DNA of 17,948 nucleotides from an uncultured Oscillospiraceae bacterium (lineage in GTDB: Bacteria; Bacillota; Clostridia; Oscillospirales; Oscillospiraceae): contig CAAFPE010000118.1 in NCBI GenBank assembly GCA_900764755.1, positions 1 to 17,948 on the forward strand, written 5' to 3'. Numbering within the stretch: position 1 is the stretch's first letter; each line of letters begins with the position of its first letter. The notes under the pieces are model-generated. The model searched no databases, had not been told where the DNA came from, and saw only the letters and a program-made list of their open reading frames with translations. The position numbers and the translations under genes were made by a program. Positions 1-5,682 of the stretch are shown in pieces.

Positions 1-336
1 CCCCGGCCCCCCCCCAGGAGGGGGGCGGGACCCCCCGAGCCGGGCAAAACGGGCCCGGACCGTCCCGTCCAGGCTGCGCAGGGCGGGCATGGGCAGGTGG
101 AGGGCGTCGGCACCCAGGGCCAGGGCGGCCTCCGGATGGCCGTGGAGGATGCAGGGGATCCCGGCCTGACGGCACAGGGACAGGACCTGATGGGCCAGGG
201 TGGCGTATTCCTCCAGCGGCAGGTCCTTCTCCCGGAGGAGGATGGCCCCGGCTCCGGCCCGGGCGATGGTCTCCAGACGGGGGAGAAAGGGGGAATAGCA
301 CAGGGTCCGGCTGGTGACACAGATCAGCTTAGACAT
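1..336 (-). CDS. thiE: Thiamine phosphate synthase / TenI family protein, partial
   Basis: N-terminal 112 residues of a ThiE/TenI-family TIM barrel; the gene runs off the left edge. ThiE condenses HMP-pyrophosphate with thiazole phosphate to thiamine phosphate; TenI aromatises the thiazole. The fragment cannot tell them apart with certainty. Visible family features are the start MSKLICVTSR, the strand/loop AILLREKDLP near residue 38, and HGHPEAALALGADALHLP around residues 71-88. The ATG overlaps the thiH stop by 8 nt, so translation is probably coupled and this is the last visible gene of the thi operon. Oddity: the last dozen codons (bases 1-35) are almost pure G/C and read as a Gly/Pro string instead of the expected family sequence (a Ser-His-Ser-like motif), so the reading frame there is doubtful. 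Confidence 0.82.
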   Translation of the reverse strand, partial: MSKLICVTSRTLCYSPFLPRLETIARAGAGAILLREKDLPLEEYATLAHQVLSLCRQAGIPCILHGHPEAALALGADALHLPMPALRSLDGTVRARFARLGGSRPPPGGGPG

Positions 337-1582
337 AGAGGTAGTCGTTGAGGACGGGCTGGAGCCCCTCGGACTCCATATCCTGGTACATCTGGTCAAA
401 GCTGCGGCTGTCATCGATCTCGAACTGCTCATCCCCCTGGGCGCCGTCCCCCTCCTTCCCCGTATATTTTCGCTCATGGTCCCCAATACCGGTGGAGACG
501 CCGGCGGACACTTTGGTGGCGGCGATCCGGACGATGCCGTTGCGGAAACGCTCGCTCTCCCGGGAGGAGACGGTGATCCCGGCGAAGGGGAGGAAGATGC
601 GGTAGGCGCACAGCACCTGGCACAGCTGACGCTCCCCCACATCCAGAGGGGTGATCTTGTCGTTGTTGACGATGGGGCGCAGGCGGGGGCAGGACAGAGA
701 CATCTCGGCGTGGGGATATTTGCGCTGGAGATAGTAGAGGTGCAGGGCGCTGGCCAGGGCGTCCTTCCGGAAGTCGGACAGCCCCAGCAGGGCAGAAAAG
801 GCCACCCCGCGCATCCCGCCCCGAAGGGCGCGCTCCTGGGCGTCGAAGCGGTAGGGCCACACACGTTTATGGCCCATCAGGTGCAGGGTCTCGTACTTGT
901 CGGCATCGTATGTCTCCTGAAAAACGGTGACATAGTCGGCTCCGCACTGGTGGAGATAGCGGTACTCGTCGGTGTTGACGGGGTAGATCTCCAGCCCCAC
1001 CATGCGGAAGTATTTCCGGGCCAGCTTGCAGGCCTCGCCGATGTAAGCTACATCACTCTGGGCGCGGCTCTCTCCGGTGAGGATCAGGATCTCCTCCATG
1101 CCGCTGTCGGCGATGACCTGCATCTCATGCTCGATCTGCGCCATATCCAGCTTCATCCGCTGGATGTGGTTGTAGCAGTTGAAGCCGCAGTAGACGCAGT
1201 AGTTTTCGCAGTAATTGGCGATGTACAGGGGGGTGAAGAGATAGACAGTATTGCCGAAGTGGCGGCTGGTTTCCAGACGGGCCCGGGTGGCCATCTCCTC
1301 CAGAAAGGGCTCTGCGGCAGGGGAGAGAAGGGCCTTAAAGTCCTCCACGGAGCAGGTCTCATGGTCCAGGGCGGCCCGCACATCCCGGGCGGTATAGCAG
1401 GCGGGGTCATAGGACTCCATCTGTCCGATCACCTTGTCCTGGATGTCAGATTGGAGCTGCTCCATGCCGGGCAGATATTCCATGTGGCTCTTTCGGGAGG
1501 AGGGATCGGTCTCTAACTGGTGCTTTCGGGCCAGGGCCTGGGGGGAGAGAAATTCAGAGTCCACCAAAAAACGGTTTTCCAT
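329..1582 (-). CDS. thiH: 2-iminoacetate synthase ThiH (radical SAM)
   Basis: 417 residues. ThiH is a radical SAM enzyme that cleaves tyrosine to p-cresol and dehydroglycine (2-iminoacetate), the C2-N unit of the thiamine thiazole, and hands it to ThiG. The iron-sulfur motif CX3CX2C is visible at C125, C129 and C132 (ANYCENYCVYCGFNCYNHI), with the characteristic ILTGE stretch about 40 residues later. The protein is somewhat longer than the E. coli enzyme because of an N-terminal extension. I keep the first ATG because AAGGGGG lies about 9 nt upstream, overlapping the thiG stop; the internal ATG at 1483 lacks a ribosome site. It starts 14 nt after thiG and overlaps thiE by 8 nt. Presence of ThiH rather than ThiO (glycine oxidase) fits an anaerobe. 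Confidence 0.96.
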   Translation of the reverse strand: MENRFLVDSEFLSPQALARKHQLETDPSSRKSHMEYLPGMEQLQSDIQDKVIGQMESYDPACYTARDVRAALDHETCSVEDFKALLSPAAEPFLEEMATRARLETSRHFGNTVYLFTPLYIANYCENYCVYCGFNCYNHIQRMKLDMAQIEHEMQVIADSGMEEILILTGESRAQSDVAYIGEACKLARKYFRMVGLEIYPVNTDEYRYLHQCGADYVTVFQETYDADKYETLHLMGHKRVWPYRFDAQERALRGGMRGVAFSALLGLSDFRKDALASALHLYYLQRKYPHAEMSLSCPRLRPIVNNDKITPLDVGERQLCQVLCAYRIFLPFAGITVSSRESERFRNGIVRIAATKVSAGVSTGIGDHERKYTGKEGDGAQGDEQFEIDDSRSFDQMYQDMESEGLQPVLNDYLYV

Positions 1583-1596
1583 GCTGTTCCGCCCCC

Positions 1597-2364
1597 TTAG
1601 TCCCGGAGAAAGCCTGTGAGGGGATCGGAGGGGGCGGCCCCGCGGCTGAGCACCCGCCCGGGGCCGGACAAATAGGCCTTCCGGCCTGCCTCGATGGCCT
1701 GGCGGAAGGCGGCGGCCATGAGGGGCAGGTCTCCGGCAGTAGCCAGGGCGGTGTTGGCCATGATGGCCGCCGCCCCCATCTCCATGGCCTCGCAGGCCTG
1801 AGAGGGGCGGCCAATGCCCGCATCCACGATGATGGGCAGATCGATCTCATCGATAAGGATCTGGATGAAATCCCGGGTGGCCAGCCCCTTGTTGGAGCCG
1901 ATGGGAGAGGCCAGGGGCATCACTGCCGCGGCGCCTGCGTCGGCCAGAGCCCGGGCGGTGTAGAGGTCGGGGTACATATAGGGCAGGACCACAAAGCCCT
2001 CCCGGGCCAGCAGCTCCGTGGCCCGGACGGTCTCGGCGTTGTCCGGAAGGAGGTATTTACTGTCCCGCATGATTTCTACTTTGACAAAGTCGCCGCAGCC
2101 CAGTTCCCGGGCCAGCCGGGCGATGCGGACAGCCTCCTCCGCGTTCCGGGCGCCTGAGGTGTTGGGCAGAAGGGTCACCCCCTTAGGGATGTAGTCCAGG
2201 ATGTTCTCCTGTTCCCGGGTGTTGGCACGGCGGACCGCCAGGGTGATGAGCTCCGCCCCGGCGTCCCGGACGGCGGCCTCGATGAGCTTTAGGGAGTACT
2301 TCCCAGAGCCCAGGATAAAGCGGGAGTGGAACTCCCGCCCGCCAAGCATCAGTGTGTCGTTCAT
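1597..2364 (-). CDS. thiG: Thiazole synthase ThiG
   Basis: 255 residues, the normal size. ThiG is a TIM-barrel enzyme that joins deoxyxylulose 5-phosphate, dehydroglycine and the sulfur of ThiS thiocarboxylate into the thiazole ring. Visible motifs are SRFILGSGKY near the N-terminus, TLAVRRAN, LLPNTSGARNAEEAVR, the Schiff-base lysine K95 in FVKVEI, MPLASPIGSNKGL and VDAGIGRPSQA. The start codon is preceded by GAAGGA at a good distance. It lies 42 nt behind thiF and 14 nt before thiH in the same operon. Nothing unusual; all the motifs I expect are present. Confidence 0.97.
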   Translation of the reverse strand: MNDTLMLGGREFHSRFILGSGKYSLKLIEAAVRDAGAELITLAVRRANTREQENILDYIPKGVTLLPNTSGARNAEEAVRIARLARELGCGDFVKVEIMRDSKYLLPDNAETVRATELLAREGFVVLPYMYPDLYTARALADAGAAAVMPLASPIGSNKGLATRDFIQILIDEIDLPIIVDAGIGRPSQACEAMEMGAAAIMANTALATAGDLPLMAAAFRQAIEAGRKAYLSGPGRVLSRGAAPSDPLTGFLRD

Positions 2365-2406
2365 GGTGTGTCCTTCTTTCTGTTTGATTTGCGTTTCGGT
2401 TTATGT

Positions 2407-3048
2407 TCAGACGTCCGGCTCCTCCGCAAGGATGCGGAGGACGGCGTGGGCCTGGTGGGCGGCGCAGAGCATCACCCGGGAGGGCAGGAGCCCACCACCA
2501 GGGGTGAGCTGGCTGGTCCCGTCACCGCACAGGTAGAAATGAGAGGTAATGCGGCGGGTGCGGATCTCGTTGGCCGGGCCAAGGCCTGCCATGCCGGAGG
2601 CAGCCACCACATATTTGTTGGGGAAGCGCTCCAGCACGGCGTTGACCAGAAGGGCCTTGTCCTCCGGGGTGTCGAAGGCCTCGCAGACGATCCGGCTGTC
2701 CGCCAGAAGGGCATCCAGGTTGTCGTCGGTTATCCGGGCGGTGCGGATGGTCACGGTAACGTCAGGGGCGGCGGCGGCCAGGATGTCCCGCAGGGCCTCC
2801 GTTTTGGGCTGCCCCAGCTGGGAGGTGAAATACTGCTGCCTGTGGAGGTTGGACAGGTCTACCCGGTCAAAGTCGATGAGATGGAGCCGGCCCACGCCGG
2901 CCCGTGCCAGACAGAGGGCCAGGTTGGAGCCAAGTCCGCCCAGCCCACATACGGACACGGAGGCGGCGGAGAAGCGCTCTTGAAGTTCTGGTCCATGTCT
3001 GGCCTCCCGAGCCAGACGGATCGATTCCCGGGAGGGAAGTGAGGTCAT
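2407..3048 (-). CDS. thiF: ThiS adenylyltransferase-type protein ThiF (small family)
   Basis: 213 residues. An E1-like ATP-binding protein expected to adenylate the C-terminal glycine of ThiS before sulfur transfer. The nucleotide-binding glycine motif CGLGGLGSN, then LIDFDRVDLSNLHRQQ, the Q-x-G-x-x-K segment and FDTPEDK are all present. The protein is shorter than E. coli ThiF and has neither the paired CxxC zinc motif nor an obvious equivalent of the sulfur-carrying cysteine, which matches the small clostridial ThiF group. The start chosen is the ATG one base after the thiS stop; its Shine-Dalgarno GGAGGTGG is formed by the last codons of thiS. A longer frame back to 3141 exists but would overlap most of thiS and has no ribosome site. 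Confidence 0.93.
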   Translation of the reverse strand: MTSLPSRESIRLAREARHGPELQERFSAASVSVCGLGGLGSNLALCLARAGVGRLHLIDFDRVDLSNLHRQQYFTSQLGQPKTEALRDILAAAAPDVTVTIRTARITDDNLDALLADSRIVCEAFDTPEDKALLVNAVLERFPNKYVVAASGMAGLGPANEIRTRRITSHFYLCGDGTSQLTPGGGLLPSRVMLCAAHQAHAVLRILAEEPDV

Positions 3049-3049
3049 A

Positions 3050-3244
3050 TTAACCACCTCCCACAAAGCGGACGATCTCCAGAACGTCCCCGTCCTCCAG
3101 AACGGTCTCTCCATACTGGGCCCGGGGGACGATGTCTCCATTGCGTTCCACCGCCAGACGGGCGGAGTCCCATCCAGCCTGGACCAGATACTGGGCCACG
3201 GTCCGCCCGGCCAGATCGGCTGCGGTTCCGTTGATTTTTACCAT
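3050..3244 (-). CDS. thiS: Sulfur carrier protein ThiS
   Basis: 64 residues with a beta-grasp (ubiquitin-like) pattern and the required C-terminal Gly-Gly (FVGGG). ThiF activates this C-terminus, which then becomes a thiocarboxylate and donates sulfur to ThiG. It is the first gene of the operon. The ATG at 3244 is preceded by GAGGAGGG at good spacing, directly after the T-rich tail of the proximal riboswitch terminator. A frame extending upstream to 3337 translates the riboswitch and terminator and is not real. The end of the gene encodes the ribosome site of thiF. Confidence 0.95.
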   Translation of the reverse strand: MVKINGTAADLAGRTVAQYLVQAGWDSARLAVERNGDIVPRAQYGETVLEDGDVLEIVRFVGGG

Positions 3245-3260
3245 AGATGATCCCTCCTCA

Positions 3261-3306
3261 AAATAAAACGCCGCAGGGGCTCCTGACTGGAGTTCCCCCG
3301 CGGCGC
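3261..3306 (-). terminator. Riboswitch-controlled intrinsic terminator, proximal
   Basis: On the minus strand a G/C-rich stem (CGCCGC..GGGG paired with CCCC..GCGGCG, with an additional inner ACTCC/GGAG pairing) is followed by TTTTATTTT. It sits between the proximal TPP aptamer and the thiS ribosome site, the usual place for the expression platform of an OFF switch. Confidence 0.85.
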
Positions 3307-3311
3307 GGACT

Positions 3312-3412
3312 GTGGTTCCTACGTTGGCATTATCCAAATCAGGTCAAAGGGTCGGAGCTTCCAGCTCCCTCTCAGCCTGTCGGGGCAAACGGCCCACAAG
3401 CTCCCCTGCTAT
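3312..3412 (-). promoter_or_regulatory. TPP riboswitch (thi box), proximal copy
   Basis: The conserved TPP aptamer elements occur in order on the minus strand: GGGGAGC (3406-3400), CTGAGAG (3375-3369), GACCC (3353-3349), ACCTGAT (3344-3338), GATAATGCCA (3334-3325) and CGTAGGAA (3323-3316). The P2-to-P4 junction is only 4 nt, close to canonical. With its downstream terminator it should stop transcription of thiSFGHE when thiamine pyrophosphate is plentiful. Confidence 0.95.
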
Positions 3413-3431
3413 GAAATTGTACGAATGCACG

Positions 3432-3464
3432 AAAAAACGGAGACGCCTGGGATCGGCGTCTCCG
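3432..3464 (-). terminator. Riboswitch-controlled intrinsic terminator, distal
   Basis: Minus strand: perfect 10-bp stem CGGAGACGCC / GGCGTCTCCG with a 7-nt loop, followed by six T. It lies after the distal TPP aptamer and before the proximal one, so transcription must pass it before reaching the second aptamer. It is an independent attenuation point. Confidence 0.92.
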
Positions 3465-3479
3465 TGACAGAGTGCAGTG

Positions 3480-3615
3480 CAGATCCCTACGGCGGCATTA
3501 CCCGCATCAGGTGCTGGGCGGACCGGACTGCCTGGAAAGGCGGCGCGGAAACACCCGCCGGGTCGAAGTTGGATGACTTCCTCTCAGCCTGCTGACACAA
3601 GCTCCCCGGTGCCTT
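3480..3615 (-). promoter_or_regulatory. TPP riboswitch (thi box), distal copy with expanded junction
   Basis: A second full aptamer on the minus strand: GGGGAGC (3607-3601), CTGAGAG (3587-3581), a small GAAGT/ACTTC hairpin, GACCC (3564-3560), ACCTGATG (3512-3505), GGGTAATGCC (3503-3494) and CGTAGGGA (3491-3484). All ligand-contacting sequence blocks look intact. Unlike the proximal copy it carries 47 nt (3513-3559) between the GACCC and ACCTGATG blocks, able to fold on GGCGG/CCGCC. It is followed by its own terminator, giving a tandem arrangement. Confidence 0.93.
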
Positions 3616-3629
3616 ATGAAGTTGGGCCT

Positions 3630-3658
3630 ATTATACAGTGTCCCGGCCGTTTGCGCAA
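3630..3658 (-). promoter_or_regulatory. Sigma-A-like promoter of the thi operon
   Basis: Minus strand TTGCGC (3658-3653), 17-nt spacer, perfect TATAAT (3635-3630). The predicted start near 3623 is just upstream of the distal TPP aptamer, so both aptamers lie in one leader. An AAAAATTTT tract upstream (about 3670-3678) could act as an UP-like element. Confidence 0.75.
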
Positions 3659-3735
3659 GGGGGGGACAGAAAAATTTTGCCGCCCCCAGATGACTGAGTT
3701 CTAAGACAATTTACTGGATCTTTACGGAAATTTAG

Positions 3736-3764
3736 TTGACTTTTCTACCGGAAACCGCTATATT
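3736..3764 (+). promoter_or_regulatory. Sigma-A-like promoter with no gene behind it
   Basis: Plus strand TTGACT (3736-3741), exactly 17 nt, TATATT (3759-3764). A dyad CCGCT (3755-3759) / AGCGG (3769-3773) brackets the -10 and the probable start site and could be an operator. Downstream there is no plausible coding start before a terminator at 3811-3840. Confidence 0.6.
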
Positions 3765-3770
3765 AAACAG

Positions 3771-3841
3771 CGGACTGGTTGTCTCGCACGGCCGGTTCTT
3801 CCACACAGAAGGCGTCCGGTTCTCCCACCGGGCGCTTTTTC
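3771..3841 (+). ncRNA. Candidate small RNA of about 70 nt
   Basis: Inferred transcript from the orphan promoter at 3736-3764 to the T-run at 3836-3840. It contains a near-direct repeat, CCGGTTCTTCCAC and CCGGTTCTCCCAC; the second copy forms the terminator hairpin and leaves UCUCCC in the loop, while the first should be mostly unpaired. Such CU/C-rich single-stranded stretches are complementary to Shine-Dalgarno sequences, as in the RoxS/RsaE class of Firmicutes small RNAs; no homology to those is claimed. No ribosome site with a sensible open frame is visible. Expression is unproven. Confidence 0.45.
3811..3841 (+). terminator. Intrinsic terminator of the candidate small RNA
   Basis: Plus strand GCGTCCGGT / ACCGGGCGC (9 pairs, one G-U) with a 6-nt loop, followed immediately by TTTTT. 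Orientation is clear: on the minus strand the hairpin is followed by CTTCTG, so it does not look like the folD terminator. Confidence 0.7.
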
Positions 3842-3877
3842 ATGCCCGCGCGCGTTGGCAGAGCGCCGGGATTCTGC

Positions 3878-4723
3878 TTACTGCTTCCCGTGCTGCCGGG
3901 CCGCGTAGAGGGTGTTTTCCATCAGCATTGCCCGGGTCATAGGGCCCACGCCGCCAGGCACCGGGGTGATGTAGGCGGCGCGCTCCGCCGCCTCGTCATA
4001 GACCACGTCGCCGCACAGCCTGCCGGCCTCATTGCGGTTCATGGCCACGTCTACCACCACAGCCCCCTCCTTCACCATGTCACCGAAGATCAGGCCGGCC
4101 CGACCGGCGGCGGCCACCAGAATGTCCGCACGGAGACACTCCGACTTCAGATCCTGTGTCCTGGTGTGGCACACGGTCACAGTGGCATTCTCCCGCAGCA
4201 TCAGCATGGCCTGGGGCTTGCCCACGATATTGGAGCGGCCCACGATGACGCAGTGCTTCCCTGACGGGTCGATCCCGTACTCCTTCAGCATCCGCATGAC
4301 GCCCGCCGGGGTGCAGGGCTGGAAGCCTGCCTCCCCAATCATCAGCTGCCCCACGTTGAAGGGATGGAAGCAGTCCACATCCTTGTCTGGCCGGATGGCC
4401 AGCAGGACCGCCTTCTCATCCAGGTGCCTGGGCAGAGGCAGCTGGACCAGGATCCCATCGATGTCATCCCGCCCGTTCAGGGTCTCCACCAGCTCCAACA
4501 GCTCCTGCTGGCTGGTCTCCACCGGAAGGGCATACTCCTCGCTGTAAATGCCGCACTCGCCACAGTCACGCTTTTTCCCGTTGACATAGACCCGGGAGGC
4601 GGGGTCGTCCCCCACCAGTACCACAGCCAGGCCGGGCTTGCGCCCCATTTGGGCTGTCTGCTCCCGGACCTCCTCCTTGACCTTGGCTGCCAGGGCCTTT
4701 CCGTCCATGATCGTTGCCGCCAT
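3878..4723 (-). CDS. folD: Bifunctional methylene-THF dehydrogenase / methenyl-THF cyclohydrolase FolD
   Basis: 281 residues, normal length. FolD interconverts 5,10-methylene-, methenyl- and 10-formyl-tetrahydrofolate in the cytosol, supplying one-carbon units for purines, fMet and methionine. Key features are the catalytic S-x-x-Y-x-x-x-K (Y46, K50 in SRVYVNGKK), ILVQLPLP, the PCTPAGV segment, the nucleotide-binding VGRSNIVGKP and the C-terminal PGGVGPMT. The ATG at 4723 is 2 nt beyond the lgt stop, with GGAGGAG upstream inside the lgt end. A frame extending further upstream antisenses nothing but overlaps lgt in another frame and is rejected. Last gene of the ymfF-ymfH-lgt-folD unit. No T-tailed terminator is seen downstream on this strand. 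Confidence 0.97.
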   Translation of the reverse strand: MAATIMDGKALAAKVKEEVREQTAQMGRKPGLAVVLVGDDPASRVYVNGKKRDCGECGIYSEEYALPVETSQQELLELVETLNGRDDIDGILVQLPLPRHLDEKAVLLAIRPDKDVDCFHPFNVGQLMIGEAGFQPCTPAGVMRMLKEYGIDPSGKHCVIVGRSNIVGKPQAMLMLRENATVTVCHTRTQDLKSECLRADILVAAAGRAGLIFGDMVKEGAVVVDVAMNRNEAGRLCGDVVYDEAAERAAYITPVPGGVGPMTRAMLMENTLYAARQHGKQ

Positions 4724-4725
4724 CG

Positions 4726-5682
4726 TTACTCCTCCTTCTCGCTCTCTGTCTCTTGATCTTCCTTCTGTCTCCGGAGCCGGTTCACATACAGCTGTGCCGG
4801 GTCGTGGGGGCGGGAGCGCTGGTACAGCAGGAGTGCGCCCGCAGCCAGGAAGCATACCGCCGCCACCATCTGGGATACCCGGATGGGCATTCCAAACAGC
4901 TCCAGCCCAAAGAAATACAGGCTGTCGGTCCGCAGGCCCTCGATCCAGGCACGGCCCAGACCGTACCAGCACAGATAGAACAGAAAACACTCCCCGTCGT
5001 ATTTTCTCCACCGCTTTCCAAGCTGATAGACCAGGAAAAGGCCTGCCAGGTTCCACATGGATTCATAGAAGAATGTGGGATGTACCCCCAGCGCTCCGCT
5101 GAGGACGGCCTCGTACCCGGCCTGATCCACATAGCCGGACTGGAGCAGATACTCGGCAATGGATGTTCCGCACATCCGCCAGGGCAGCGTGGTGGTGCCG
5201 CCGAAGGCCTCTACATTCATAAAATTGCCCCACCGGCCGATGAGCTGGCCGATGAACAGACCGTGTACCCCCAGATCAGCGAAGGCCAGGAAGCTGACCT
5301 TTCGGACCTTGCAGAAGATCAGCAGCACGATGACCGAGGAGATGATAGCCCCATAGATGGCAAGTCCGCCATCGCTGTACCGAAGGATGGCCCCCCAGTC
5401 CAGCGAGCTATCTCCACGCCGGTACAGATCCAGATTGAAAATCACATAATAGGCCCGGACCGATACTAGGGCTGCTGGGACAGCAAAAAACATCATGTCC
5501 AGAATGTGGTCGGGCACGATGCCGAAACGCGGCGCCCACCGGGAGCAGAGATAGACCGCCAGCAGCATCCCGGAGGCGATGATGATGCCATACCAGAAGA
5601 TCGGCCGTCCAAACAGGTGGAAGGCCACCCGGTTCAGGGTAAACTCCAGCCCCAGGCCGGGAAAGGTGACCACATTGATCAT
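4726..5682 (-). CDS. lgt: Prolipoprotein diacylglyceryl transferase Lgt
   Basis: 318 residues, integral membrane protein. Lgt moves diacylglycerol from phosphatidylglycerol onto the lipobox cysteine of prolipoproteins, the first step of lipoprotein maturation. Diagnostic segments are SDGGLAIYGAI around residue 104, the Lgt signature IGRWGNFMNVEAFGG (R150, N153, N156, E158), HPTFFYESMWN, and GRAWIEGLRTDSL. Several hydrophobic segments fit the usual seven-helix topology; the charged tail (EDQETESEKEE) is probably cytosolic. The ATG overlaps the upstream ymfH-like stop as ATGA, with GAGAGGAGG upstream. Gap to folD is 2 nt. A longer in-frame start at 5847 lies inside the upstream gene and is rejected. 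Confidence 0.97.
   Translation of the reverse strand: MINVVTFPGLGLEFTLNRVAFHLFGRPIFWYGIIIASGMLLAVYLCSRWAPRFGIVPDHILDMMFFAVPAALVSVRAYYVIFNLDLYRRGDSSLDWGAILRYSDGGLAIYGAIISSVIVLLIFCKVRKVSFLAFADLGVHGLFIGQLIGRWGNFMNVEAFGGTTTLPWRMCGTSIAEYLLQSGYVDQAGYEAVLSGALGVHPTFFYESMWNLAGLFLVYQLGKRWRKYDGECFLFYLCWYGLGRAWIEGLRTDSLYFFGLELFGMPIRVSQMVAAVCFLAAGALLLYQRSRPHDPAQLYVNRLRRQKEDQETESEKEE

Noticed and set aside
314..1516. 400-codon plus-strand frame over thiH
   Set aside because: Antisense shadow of thiH caused by G+C-rich third positions; repetitive Gly/Val/Leu composition, no ribosome site, no recognisable domain.
3811..3841. Hairpin considered as the folD terminator
   Set aside because: The T-tract is on the plus-strand side only; on the folD strand the stem is followed by CTTCTG.
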